32,036 bases of DNA from Eggerthellaceae bacterium (GTDB lineage: Bacteria > Actinomycetota > Coriobacteriia > Coriobacteriales > Eggerthellaceae): NCBI GenBank assembly GCA_017511465.1, contig JAFWJU010000018.1:1-32036 (forward strand), given 5' to 3'. The translations under genes were made by a program, and so were the position numbers. Within the stretch, counting starts at the first letter, position 1. The number at the start of each line of letters is the position of its first letter. The notes below the pieces were generated by a model. The model searched no databases. It was not told where the DNA came from and saw nothing but the letters and a program-made list of their open reading frames with translations. Shown piece after piece: positions 7,383 to 15,518 of this stretch.

Positions 7383-8783
7383 TTAGTTCTCCTTCTTCTC
7401 GCCGGCGTGCTCTTGGGCCTCGTGCAAGACTTCCTTGGCCTCTGCCGTGCTCGTGCGCTCGTCGATGAAACGCTTCACCTTGTGCTCGCCCGATGCGCCC
7501 AGCTTGTCAGTGTCGAACACGATGACGCGAGCGGGACGGACACCCGTGTGGGTCTTCAGGGCGTTCTCGACGCGCTTGGATATGACGTCGAACGGCTCGT
7601 CGCTGCCAAGTGCGCGCTCGACCGACACCTCGTACTTGGTGGTGTGGTTCTCGTCGTAAGCGCGGATGCGGTACTCGCCGGTCAGGCCCTTGTCCTTGCG
7701 CACGACATGCTCGATGTCGCTCGGGAACACGTTGACGGCGCTGACGATGAACATCTCGTCCTTGCGACCCGAAATGTAGATGCGCGTGTGGGTGCGGCCG
7801 CACTGGCACGTGTCGCGGTTGACCCAGCCGATGTCGCCGGTGGCGAAACGGATCATCGGGCGGCTGCGCTTGGTCAGCGTGGTGTAAACCAGCTCGCCCT
7901 TCTCGCCGTCGGGCAAAACCTTGCCGGTAACCGGGTCGATGACCTCGACCAGGATCTGGTCCTCGATGATGTGCAAGCCGTCCTTGTATTCGCACATGCC
8001 GGCGCAGGCGCCGTAGATGTCGGACAGGCCGAAGAAGTCGTAGACGCTGGCACCCCAGATGTCCTCGATGGCCTTGCGCGTGGTCTCGATGGAACCGCCC
8101 GGTTCGCCCGAGATGATGATTGTGCGCAGGTTGGCGAAGTCGACCTTGGGGTCGTAACCCTTTTCGATGGCTTTCTGGCCGAGCAGCCATGCATAGCTGG
8201 GGCTGGACCAGAAATGCGTGGGCTGGTAATGCTTCATGGCCCACAGCAGGCGGTCGGAAGGAACCGCGCCCACCCAAATGCCAAGCGCACCAAGCTCTTG
8301 CGCGCCGATGACGCACGGGCCGCCGACGTACAGAGCGAAGTTCATGCCATGCAGGTAGCGGTCGTTGGGGCGCATGCCGGTCTGCCAGAACAAGCGGGCC
8401 TCGGCATGCATGAACTCATCGAAGTCATGCTGGCTGAATGGGCTCATCGTGGGAACGCCGGTGCTTCCCGAGCTGGTTGCCATGTACACCACGTCGTCTT
8501 CGGGCACGCAGCACAGCTCGCCGAAGAAGCTGCCGATGCCCTGGCAGTCGCGTTCGGTCTGCTTGTTGATGAACGGGAACTTCTGCAAGTCTTCGAGCTT
8601 CTCGATGTGCGGGTCGACGCCGGCCTCGTCCCAAGCGCGCTTGTAGTACGGGCTGTTCTCGTAGGACCAGAGCAGTTCGTCCTTCAGGCGCTCGAGCTGT
8701 AGCTTCTCCAATTCGGGGCGCGGCATGGTCTCGACATCGCGGTCGTAGTATTTCTCGTCATATGGTACGTACTTCTTCGCCAT
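7383..8783 (-). CDS. Phenylacetate-CoA ligase-like adenylate-forming enzyme
   Basis: 466 residues from ATG 8783, close to PaaK length. The adenylation P-loop is MATSSGSTGVPT (101-112). A C-terminal AMP-binding subdomain follows, ending in the PaaK-like GASGEHKVKRFIDER segment that carries the catalytic lysine. Such enzymes activate an aromatic or other carboxylic acid with ATP and then form the CoA thioester; phenylacetate is the reference substrate but is not proven here. No paa degradation genes lie nearby, so another acid is possible. An AAGGAGG site fits the start at 8783; the frame stays open to 8921, but that upstream extension lacks family similarity. The next gene (LysR effector domain) begins 1 bp after the stop, and a divergent LysR probably controls the pair. 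Confidence 0.88.
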   Translation of the reverse strand: MAKKYVPYDEKYYDRDVETMPRPELEKLQLERLKDELLWSYENSPYYKRAWDEAGVDPHIEKLEDLQKFPFINKQTERDCQGIGSFFGELCCVPEDDVVYMATSSGSTGVPTMSPFSQHDFDEFMHAEARLFWQTGMRPNDRYLHGMNFALYVGGPCVIGAQELGALGIWVGAVPSDRLLWAMKHYQPTHFWSSPSYAWLLGQKAIEKGYDPKVDFANLRTIIISGEPGGSIETTRKAIEDIWGASVYDFFGLSDIYGACAGMCEYKDGLHIIEDQILVEVIDPVTGKVLPDGEKGELVYTTLTKRSRPMIRFATGDIGWVNRDTCQCGRTHTRIYISGRKDEMFIVSAVNVFPSDIEHVVRKDKGLTGEYRIRAYDENHTTKYEVSVERALGSDEPFDVISKRVENALKTHTGVRPARVIVFDTDKLGASGEHKVKRFIDERTSTAEAKEVLHEAQEHAGEKKEN

Positions 8784-8873
8784 AGAGCCTCCTTCGGTTT
8801 TATGCAGCCCGTCCATGAAACCATGAACGCCCAGCTCAATCAAGCAAATGAGTGATTCGAAGACTTGATGCCC

Positions 8874-8896
8874 CGTTATCGATTTTGAAGATAACG
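8874..8896. promoter_or_regulatory. Candidate LysR operator between the divergent ligase and LysR genes
   Basis: CGTTATC (8874-8880) and GATAACG (8890-8896) form perfect 7-bp arms around a 9-bp spacer, and contain a T-N11-A core. The site is in the 167-bp divergent intergenic region, next to a plus-strand TATAGT (8900-8905). Position and shape fit a LysR-type autoregulatory and activation site. Confidence 0.55.
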
Positions 8897-8950
8897 CGCT
8901 ATAGTCGAAACGATAAGCCATTGACCTCGTAACTCGTTTACCATTGCACC

Positions 8951-9874
8951 ATGACTTTGCAGCAATTGAGATACCTGATTGCCATTAGCGAGCACGGCTC
9001 GATTAACGCCGCTGCTCAAAGCCTGTATGTCTCGCAATCGAACCTTTCAACGGCTATCAAAGAACTCGAACGCGAACTCGGCATCACCATTTTCACGCGC
9101 AGCAACCGCGGCGTCACACTGACGAATGACGGCACCGAGCTCCTCGGATACGCGCGCCAGGTTATCGAACAAGCCGATATGATGGAAGCCCGTTACGCGC
9201 GCGGCCGTTCTGAATACATGCGCCTGGCCGTTTCGACGCAGCATTACTACTTCAGCTTGGCTGCATTCATCAACGTCGCCGAGCAATGCGCTTCTGACAA
9301 GTACGACTTCATCCTGCGCGAGTGCGCCACCGGCCAGATCATCGACGATGTGCGCACGTTCCGCAGCGATGTGGGCGTGTTGTACTTGGACAGCTTCAAC
9401 TCGCGCGTGCTGAAGAAGGCATTCGCCGATGCCGACCTGACGTTCTTCCCGCTGTTCGATGCGCAGGTGCACGTGTTCGTGGGCGACGATCACCCTCTAG
9501 CCAAGAAGAAGCTCGTGAAGCTCGAGGACCTGGAGCCGTATCCGCGTTACTCGTTCGAGCAGGGCATGACCAATTCGTTCTACTATTCCGAAGAGCCCTT
9601 CGGCTACCTGCGGCACGACCGCAATATCCGCTTTTCGGACCGCGGCACGCTGACGAACCTGTTAACCAGCTTCAACGGGTACACGATTTCGACAGGCGTC
9701 CTTTCGAGCGAAATGCATTCCGGCATCACGGCCATTCCGCTGGATGTGGACGAGCGCATGCAAGTTGGCTATATCATGCACAACGAGCGCCGTCCCGGTT
9801 CGTTGCTGCTGCGCTACATCGACGAGCTGCATAAGGTGATTGCCGAGAATCCCAGCGTGAAAGCGCTGACCTAG
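8951..9874 (+). CDS. LysR-family transcriptional regulator
   Basis: 307 residues, the usual LysR length. An N-terminal winged helix-turn-helix (about 1-60: LQQLRYLIAISEHGSINAAAQ, VSQSNLSTAIKELE) is followed by a linker helix to about 88 and an effector-binding domain from about 90. It is divergent from the CoA-ligase operon, the classic arrangement for a LysR activator controlling the adjacent genes and itself. Its effector domain is homologous to the stand-alone domain encoded at 6731-7381, so both may sense related ligands or form mixed oligomers. No clear ribosome-binding site precedes ATG 8951. The stop (TAG, 9872-9874) directly abuts the convergent stop of the next gene with no spacer. 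Confidence 0.93.
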   Translation: MTLQQLRYLIAISEHGSINAAAQSLYVSQSNLSTAIKELERELGITIFTRSNRGVTLTNDGTELLGYARQVIEQADMMEARYARGRSEYMRLAVSTQHYYFSLAAFINVAEQCASDKYDFILRECATGQIIDDVRTFRSDVGVLYLDSFNSRVLKKAFADADLTFFPLFDAQVHVFVGDDHPLAKKKLVKLEDLEPYPRYSFEQGMTNSFYYSEEPFGYLRHDRNIRFSDRGTLTNLLTSFNGYTISTGVLSSEMHSGITAIPLDVDERMQVGYIMHNERRPGSLLLRYIDELHKVIAENPSVKALT

Positions 9875-10507
9875 TTACTCATTCGTTGCAAGCGGCTGAT
9901 ACGAGGGCTCCGATGCAAGCATCTCGGCGGCTGCATGCGTCAGCTCGATGATAGCCGCCTGCACGGCATCAGCCTCGGTTGCCAACACGCGCACTTCGAC
10001 GGCCACGTCGCCCGCGAAATCGGTCGAGAGCACCTGGATGCCCTGTTCGGCCAGCCAATGGGACAGCTGGTCGTACAGCGGGTACGGCACGCTTACCGTC
10101 AGATCGATGCATTCGGCAAACGTTACGACCTGCGCCGCGGCAAATGCATCCTGCGCCGCTTTCGTGTATGCGCGCACGAGCCCTCCCGTGCCCAGCAGCG
10201 TTCCTCCGAAATAGCGCGTGGTCACGCAAATGACATCCTTCAGGCCTGCATGCTCGATAACGGACAAAGTCGGCAGCCCGCTCGTACGTGCAGGTTCGCC
10301 GTCATCGGAATAACGCACCCTGTTGTCGGCCCGCAGCACGTACGCGTACACGTTGTGCCGCGCCATCGGATTGGCAGCACGCACGCCATCGAGAAACGCC
10401 ACAGCTTCACCTTCGGTCTCGACATGTGCGACCTGCCCGATGAAGCGGGATTTCTTTTCCTCATATTCGGCACTCGCCGTGCCTTGTATGGTCTTGTACG
10501 GTTCCAT
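9875..10507 (-). CDS. yigZ: YigZ/IMPACT-family protein
   Basis: 210 residues. The N-terminal IMPACT (UPF0029) domain contains the KKSRFIGQV start, HNVYAYVLR, YSDDGEPARTSG and VTTRYFGGTLLGTGGLVRAY motifs that define the family. A smaller C-terminal YigZ-type (DUF1949) domain follows. The family is widespread; the eukaryotic homologue is a translation regulator, and the bacterial function is not established. The start at 10507 is chosen because the protein begins with the family's EPYKTI...EEKKSRF pattern and a GAAGG site lies upstream; the frame is open further to 11194, but that stretch overlaps alaS and is not family-like. A strong alaS terminator lies 25 bp upstream, so expression depends on read-through or an unrecognised promoter. 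Confidence 0.9.
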   Translation of the reverse strand: MEPYKTIQGTASAEYEEKKSRFIGQVAHVETEGEAVAFLDGVRAANPMARHNVYAYVLRADNRVRYSDDGEPARTSGLPTLSVIEHAGLKDVICVTTRYFGGTLLGTGGLVRAYTKAAQDAFAAAQVVTFAECIDLTVSVPYPLYDQLSHWLAEQGIQVLSTDFAGDVAVEVRVLATEADAVQAAIIELTHAAAEMLASEPSYQPLATNE

Positions 10508-10531
10508 GCAGCGCCTTCGTGCAGTGCCAAG

Positions 10532-10556
10532 AAAAAGGCCACCCCGAAGGGTGGCC
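10532..10556 (-). terminator. Rho-independent terminator of alaS
   Basis: 8-bp GC-rich stem GGCCACCC/GGGTGGCC with a TTCG loop (minus-strand sense), followed by TTTTTC. It begins 8 bp after the alaS stop codon. Confidence 0.93.
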
Positions 10557-10563
10557 ATACCGT

Positions 10564-13230
10564 TTACGCACCGAGCATTTCGCGCGCAGCATCGAGTGCG
10601 GCGTCGAGGCCCTCGGCGTTCTTGCCGCCAGCCTGGGCCATGGTCGGCTTGCCGCCGCCACCGCCTTGGATATGCGGCGCAATGGCCTTGATGATGTTGC
10701 CGGCGTGGAAGCCCTTGGCCACGGCCTCGTCGGTGCCGGCGGCCATGATGACGGGCTTGCCCTCGTTCACGGTGCCGATGACGATGGCGCCGGGCTCGCT
10801 CATGCGGCTGCGCACCGTGTCCCACGTGTTGCGCAGGGCGGTGGTGTCGGCATTGTCGCGGCGCATGACCAGCAGCGGGTAGCCCACGTCGACAACCTTT
10901 TCCATCAGGTCGACAACAGCGCCCGTTTCGGGCGTGGACTTGGCGAACTTGGCGCGGCGCTCGACGTCGCGCAGCTGGCGCTGGTTGGCGGCAGCGCGCT
11001 CGGCCACGTCGAACATGGGAACGCGAAGCTCGCTGGCCGTTTCGCGCAGCGTCGATTCGATGCGGTTCATGTACGCAAGTGCCTCGTAGCTGGTGACGGC
11101 CTCGATACGACGAACGTTGGCACCGACCGAACCCTCGCTGGTGATCTTGACGAATCCGATTTCGGCCGTGTTGGCAACATGGCAGCCGCCGCACAGCTCG
11201 CGCGAGAAATCGCTGGCCTCGACGACGCGCACCTGCTCGCCGTACTTCTCGCCGAACAGCGCCGTGACGCCCGAGGCGCGCGCCTCGTCGAGCGTCGTCG
11301 TGTAAATGTTCAGCGGAATGGCCTTCATGATCTCGGCGTTGGCCAAATCCTCGATTTGGCGGATCTCGTCGCGCGTGACAGCCTGGAAATGCGTGAAGTC
11401 GAAACGCAGGCGATCGGGTCCGACATAGGAGCCTGCCTGGTTCACATGCTCGCCCAACACAGAGCGCAGCGCGGCATGCAGGATATGCGTGCCCGTATGG
11501 TTGCGCGTGATGCGGGCGCGGCGTTCGGCGTCGACCGAGGCGACAACTTGCTCGCCTTCGATCATGCGGCCTTCGGTCACCTTGACGTAATGGCAGGTGA
11601 GGCCCTTTTCGGGAGCCTTGGTGTCGACGACCTCGGCGGACGAATCATTTGTGGTGATGACGCCGGTGTCGCCGACCTCGCCGCCCATCTCGGCGTAGAA
11701 CGGCGTGGTGTTCAGGACGATTTCGCCCTCTTCGCCTTCGGAAAGCGAAGCGACGCGCTGGCCGTCCTTGATCAGCGCGACGATGCGCGCCTTTGCCTCG
11801 GTGCTGCCATAGCCGACGAACTTGGTGGCGCCGGTTTCCTTCAGGATGTCTGCCTGAACGCTGCCATACGTGGACCATGCCGCCTCGGCATCGTCCTTCG
11901 TGGCGGCACGCGCACGCTCGCGCTGCTCGGCCATGCAGGCCTCGAAGCCGTCCATGTCGACGTCGATGCCGCGCTCGGCGCAGATTTCCTGCGTCACCTC
12001 GACCGGGAAACCATAGGTGTCGTGCAGTTTGAATGCCACGTCGCCGGGCAGCACATCGCCTTCGCTTAGGTCCTTGACGGCCTCGTCGAGGTACGCCTGA
12101 CCCGTGCGCAGCGTGCGCCCGAAGCGCTCTTCCTCGGAAAGGATGACCGATTCGACAAGCTCGCGGTTGTCGATGATCTCGGGATACACATGGCCCATCA
12201 GCTCGATGATCTGAGCGAAATAGTCGCGGAGGAACGGTCCTTCGATGCCCAGCGAATGGCCGTGCATGACGGCGCGGCGCAGCAAGCGGCGCAGCACGTA
12301 ACCGCGACCCTCGTTGGAAGGCAGGATGCCATCGGCGATCATGAAACTGACAGGACGACTGTGGTCGGCGCAGATTCGCAACGAAAGGTCGATCTTGGCC
12401 TGCTCGGGAGAAAGCGCACCGGGCTTCATGTTGCCGTCGTACCTCTTGTGCGACAAATGCTCGCCCACAGCCACAAGGCTGCGCAGCACGTCGGTCTCGT
12501 AGTTTGACTGAACGCCCTGCATGATGGCCGCCGTACGCTCGAGGCCCAAGCCCGTGTCGATGTTCTTGGTGGGAAGCTCTTTCAGCGTGCCGTCTTCCTG
12601 GCCATCGAACTGCGTGAACACGCAGTTCCAGTACTCGAGGAAGCGGTCGCAATCGCAACCGGGAGCGCAGTCGGGCTTGCCGCAACCGAACTCGGGGCCC
12701 TGGTCGTAGTACAGCTCGGAGCAGGGACCGCAGGGACCGGTGGGGCCGGCGCGCCAGAAGTTGTCGTCTTCGCCCAAACGGCTGATGCGCTCTTCGGGGA
12801 TGCCGAGCGACTTCCAAATCTCGATGGTCTCGTCGTCATCCTGGAAAACGGTGAAGTACAGCTTTTCGACGGGGAGTTCCAGCACATCGGTGGAGAACTC
12901 GAGCGCCCAGGCGCACATCTCCTTCTTGAAGTACTTGCCGAAGCTGAAGTTGCCCATCATCTCGAAGAACGACAGGTGGCGCCCCGTCGTGCCGATGATG
13001 TCGATGTCGTTGGTGCGCACGCATTTCTGCACGGTGGTGGTGCCGACATACGCCGGATCGAGCTCTTTCACGTGCAGGAAGTAGGGCTTGAACTGCACCA
13101 TGCCGGCGCTCGTCAGCAACAGCGACGGGTCGTCGGGAATAAGGGAGGACGACGGCCAGCGCTTGCAGCCCTTTTCCTCGAAGAATTGAAGGTACTTCTC
13201 GCGGATTTCCGCGGTGGTCATGTAATGCAT
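10564..13230 (-). CDS. alaS: Alanyl-tRNA synthetase
   Basis: 888 residues. The class II catalytic domain (FFEEKGCKRWPSSSLIP, ...TNDIDIIGTTGRHLSFFEMMGNFSFG) is followed by a tRNA-recognition region. The editing domain carries the HTGTH motif around residue 575 and the CGGCH motif around 680, both needed for zinc binding and hydrolysis of Ser/Gly-tRNA(Ala). The C-terminal C-Ala domain has the Gly-rich QGGGGGKPTMAQAGG stretch. The enzyme charges tRNA(Ala) with alanine in the cytosol. ATG 13230 is preferred because a GGAAGG site sits 6 nt upstream; the frame is open to 13326, but those 32 codons have no family similarity. A cysteine-rich insert (CGKPDCAPGCDCD) in the catalytic domain is seen in some other bacterial AlaRS proteins. 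Confidence 0.97.
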   Translation of the reverse strand: MHYMTTAEIREKYLQFFEEKGCKRWPSSSLIPDDPSLLLTSAGMVQFKPYFLHVKELDPAYVGTTTVQKCVRTNDIDIIGTTGRHLSFFEMMGNFSFGKYFKKEMCAWALEFSTDVLELPVEKLYFTVFQDDDETIEIWKSLGIPEERISRLGEDDNFWRAGPTGPCGPCSELYYDQGPEFGCGKPDCAPGCDCDRFLEYWNCVFTQFDGQEDGTLKELPTKNIDTGLGLERTAAIMQGVQSNYETDVLRSLVAVGEHLSHKRYDGNMKPGALSPEQAKIDLSLRICADHSRPVSFMIADGILPSNEGRGYVLRRLLRRAVMHGHSLGIEGPFLRDYFAQIIELMGHVYPEIIDNRELVESVILSEEERFGRTLRTGQAYLDEAVKDLSEGDVLPGDVAFKLHDTYGFPVEVTQEICAERGIDVDMDGFEACMAEQRERARAATKDDAEAAWSTYGSVQADILKETGATKFVGYGSTEAKARIVALIKDGQRVASLSEGEEGEIVLNTTPFYAEMGGEVGDTGVITTNDSSAEVVDTKAPEKGLTCHYVKVTEGRMIEGEQVVASVDAERRARITRNHTGTHILHAALRSVLGEHVNQAGSYVGPDRLRFDFTHFQAVTRDEIRQIEDLANAEIMKAIPLNIYTTTLDEARASGVTALFGEKYGEQVRVVEASDFSRELCGGCHVANTAEIGFVKITSEGSVGANVRRIEAVTSYEALAYMNRIESTLRETASELRVPMFDVAERAAANQRQLRDVERRAKFAKSTPETGAVVDLMEKVVDVGYPLLVMRRDNADTTALRNTWDTVRSRMSEPGAIVIGTVNEGKPVIMAAGTDEAVAKGFHAGNIIKAIAPHIQGGGGGKPTMAQAGGKNAEGLDAALDAAREMLGA

Positions 13231-13371
13231 CGATTGCCTTCCGCTCTCAGTTTTTACGCATTTGGCTATTTTACCGCAAACAGCACTGTATAAAGGCCTG
13301 CGGCGCGAGCATCGCGTTTTCAACAACGATGGGGCATGAAACGGAAAATATGGGCGGGCGTTGCCGCTCGT

Positions 13372-14694
13372 TTACTTCTTGTGCGCGGGCGTGTCCTCGT
13401 CGTCGCCTACCTCGATTTTGGGAAGCACGCCGCTGAGATTGGGGAAGGCGCCCGTATTGCCGGGATTGACAGCGGGTATGGGCGCGGTGGCGTCGGCGAT
13501 GGGGTTGACCTCGTCTCCGTCGTCAGTGGCGCCTTTGAAGAACACGCCGTCTTCGGCAACGATGCGCCGGCCGGTCTTCTTCTCGAAGTAGTACACGAAC
13601 AGGGCCTTGAACATGGCAACCAGCGGAATGGACAGCAGCGCGCCCACAAGTGCGCCGGACAAGCCAGCCAGGGCGGTGCCGATGCCCGAGCCAGCCATGA
13701 GGGCGATGAACGTCAGCGCGGGGTGAATGTCGACCGACTCGCCCATCAGCTTGGGCGACACGAACGTGTACACGAGCTGTTGCAGCACGATGGTGCCAAC
13801 CAGCGCGATGACGGCCGTGATGGCACTCGACGGAACGCCGACGACAAACGCCAGAAGGCCGCCGAGCCAAGGGCCGACGATGGGGATGACGTTCAGCAAG
13901 CCTGTGATGACGGCGATTGCCGCAGAGCTGGGAATACCCAGAATGGTGAACAGGATGCCGCACAACACGCCGATGAGGGCGCATTGGATAATGGTCGCCC
14001 GAAGGTAGCCTCCCATGATGCGCGTTGCCGTGATGGTGACCACCTCGACATCGTCGTGGTAATCCGGGCCGACGATGCGAAGCACTTCGCGATGGAGGTT
14101 CGGCAGCTCGATGAGCATCCAGAACGCGATGACCAATCCGAAGCCGATGCACATGAACGTGTTTGCCAGCGATGTGCCCACGCCGATGATGCCCGAAGCG
14201 CTGCTCGAAGCCAACGACTGCAGCCACGTGCCAAACGATGACAGCGAACCGCTAACCCAATTCTGAAGCTCCTCGCTTTGAAGAATGTCAGCGTACTTGC
14301 TGTACATATCAGTCGCCCACGTTTGGAAGTCCTTCACGATGGTGGGGATGCTGGCCATCAGTTCGACAAACTGATCGCGAATGCCGAAAACAGGCGAGAA
14401 GGCGATGAGGACAAGCAAGCCCACGATAACGAAGAGCGTCAGGAAGGCCAGGAGCGTGCCAGCTGTGCGGTTAACGCCTCTCTCGTCGAGCTTGTCGACG
14501 AAGTTTCGCAGGATGAAGACGAATACGATGCTCCATATGATGACGCCGATGGCATTTGACAGAATGCCAGCCAGATAGACGAAAGCGACGACCAGGATTG
14601 CAACGCCAACAAGCATCCAGACACGAACAAGGCGCTTAAGCGCCTTGTCGCTGACTTTGTTTTTACCCGGTTCTGTGAAACCGTTATTTGTCAT
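13372..14694 (-). CDS. AI-2E/PerM (UPF0118) family membrane protein
   Basis: 440 residues from ATG 14694. There are about seven to eight hydrophobic segments: two near the N-terminus (RVWMLVGVAILVVAFVYLAGIL; IGVIIWSIVFVFIL), one around 90, then a periplasmic-type amphipathic stretch with no helices, and a block of conserved C-terminal helices including VIPIVGPWLGGLLAF and PKLMGESVDIHPALTF, which are hallmarks of the family. Members are proposed exporters or antiporters (TqsA, PerM); the substrate here cannot be told. A hydrophilic Asp/Pro-rich tail of about 60 residues ends the protein. Its start codon overlaps the end of the upstream gene by 11 bp, so the two are co-translated and probably act together at the membrane. 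Confidence 0.9.
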   Translation of the reverse strand: MTNNGFTEPGKNKVSDKALKRLVRVWMLVGVAILVVAFVYLAGILSNAIGVIIWSIVFVFILRNFVDKLDERGVNRTAGTLLAFLTLFVIVGLLVLIAFSPVFGIRDQFVELMASIPTIVKDFQTWATDMYSKYADILQSEELQNWVSGSLSSFGTWLQSLASSSASGIIGVGTSLANTFMCIGFGLVIAFWMLIELPNLHREVLRIVGPDYHDDVEVVTITATRIMGGYLRATIIQCALIGVLCGILFTILGIPSSAAIAVITGLLNVIPIVGPWLGGLLAFVVGVPSSAITAVIALVGTIVLQQLVYTFVSPKLMGESVDIHPALTFIALMAGSGIGTALAGLSGALVGALLSIPLVAMFKALFVYYFEKKTGRRIVAEDGVFFKGATDDGDEVNPIADATAPIPAVNPGNTGAFPNLSGVLPKIEVGDDEDTPAHKK

Positions 14695-15427
14695 CAGGTT
14701 TGTCCTCGAAGAAGGGGCTGTTCTCGAAAACTTCCGGATCGATAACCATGTAAGGCTTCTCTTCGCCAGACCCCGCTTCGAAATCGGCCTCGGGATCGGG
14801 ATCGGGTGCGCCCGCCTCGGCAGGCTCGGGTTCGGCTGCGGGCTCGGGCTCGGGTTCGGCTGCGGGCTCGGGTTCAAGCTCGGCTGCGGGTTCTTCAACC
14901 TCGACATAGTCGGCCTTTTCCGCCGCTTGCTCTTCTGCCATCTCGGCAGCCTTGTAGTCCTCAAGCGCCTTAGCAACGGCCTCGCGCTGGTCGCCCAGCT
15001 GCGCGGATTCGTCGCTGGCGTTCTTGCTACCGAAACGCTCGCGCACCTTGGCAGCCACGCCGGTGACGGCTTTCGCCGGAGCGCTTGCGACGTTTTCGAC
15101 CGCCGTCGAAGCCGATGCTGCGGTGTCGGTGATTTGAGTAACGTCCGCGAGGATCTCGTCGACGCGCATCATTTCGAGGTTGACCGAATCCAGCGTCAGT
15201 TGCACGCGGTCGACGATCGGCTCGATCTTGCGAATGGTGGGCTGGATGTCCGACGTGATGGTCTTCACGTTTTCCATCGTGGGCTCGAGCTGATCCTTCA
15301 TAGAAGAAAGGGTGTCATTGGTTATCTGGAGCGTCTTCATCAGGCGCACGACCAACGCCACCAATGCGAGGATGAAGATGATGAGCACGACGATAAGCGC
15401 GGGATAAAGAAAAGACATAGCTTCCAT
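14684..15427 (-). CDS. Membrane-anchored coiled-coil protein (DUF948-like)
   Basis: 247 residues from ATG 15427, set by an AGGAGGT site 5 nt upstream. One membrane helix at about 4-27 (MSFLYPALIVVLIIFILALVALVVRLM) is followed by a long heptad-like region with spaced Thr, Ile and Val (about 35-110), as in DUF948 and methyl-accepting-protein-like coiled coils. An acidic, Pro-rich repeat (AEPEPEPAAEPEP, about 185-215) and a charged C-terminus follow. No catalytic motif is seen. Members of this group are often found with membrane or cell-envelope genes, and their function is unknown. The gene overlaps the AI-2E family gene. The upstream minus strand has a TATGAT -10-like box near 15450. Confidence 0.75.
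   Translation of the reverse strand: MEAMSFLYPALIVVLIIFILALVALVVRLMKTLQITNDTLSSMKDQLEPTMENVKTITSDIQPTIRKIEPIVDRVQLTLDSVNLEMMRVDEILADVTQITDTAASASTAVENVASAPAKAVTGVAAKVRERFGSKNASDESAQLGDQREAVAKALEDYKAAEMAEEQAAEKADYVEVEEPAAELEPEPAAEPEPEPAAEPEPAEAGAPDPDPEADFEAGSGEEKPYMVIDPEVFENSPFFEDKPDDK
14815..14893 (-). repeat. Short tandem repeats encoding (E-P)n/A-A-E-P
   Basis: Imperfect repeats of a 'ggctcgggttcggctgcg'-like unit encode the acidic Pro/Glu/Ala stretch of the coiled-coil protein. Such tracts can vary in copy number by slippage. Confidence 0.7.
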
Positions 15428-15518
15428 GGCGACCTCCTGAATAGATGGTGACATCATACCACTCTAATTGGGCCCCACGAGAACCGCTTGGATACAATTC
15501 GCCTTTCAGGGAAACGCT

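Noticed and set aside
7380..8702. Plus-strand open frame opposite the CoA ligase
   Set aside because: Antisense to conserved ligase motifs; composition is that of a shadow frame, with no promoter or ribosome site.
8784..8921. N-terminal extension of the CoA ligase
   Set aside because: The 46 extra codons cover the divergent promoter and operator region and lack family similarity; ATG 8783 has a strong ribosome site.
10519..12069. Long plus-strand open frame of over 500 codons opposite alaS
   Set aside because: It is fully antisense to well-conserved alaS codons, with Arg/His/Gly/Ala-rich composition typical of mirror frames in GC-biased codons, and has no ribosome site or family similarity.
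13231..13371. T-box or other aminoacylation-sensing leader for alaS
   Set aside because: No T-box sequence, specifier-loop structure or antiterminator is seen in the 141-bp gap; only a TAAAAT-like -10 without a clear -35.
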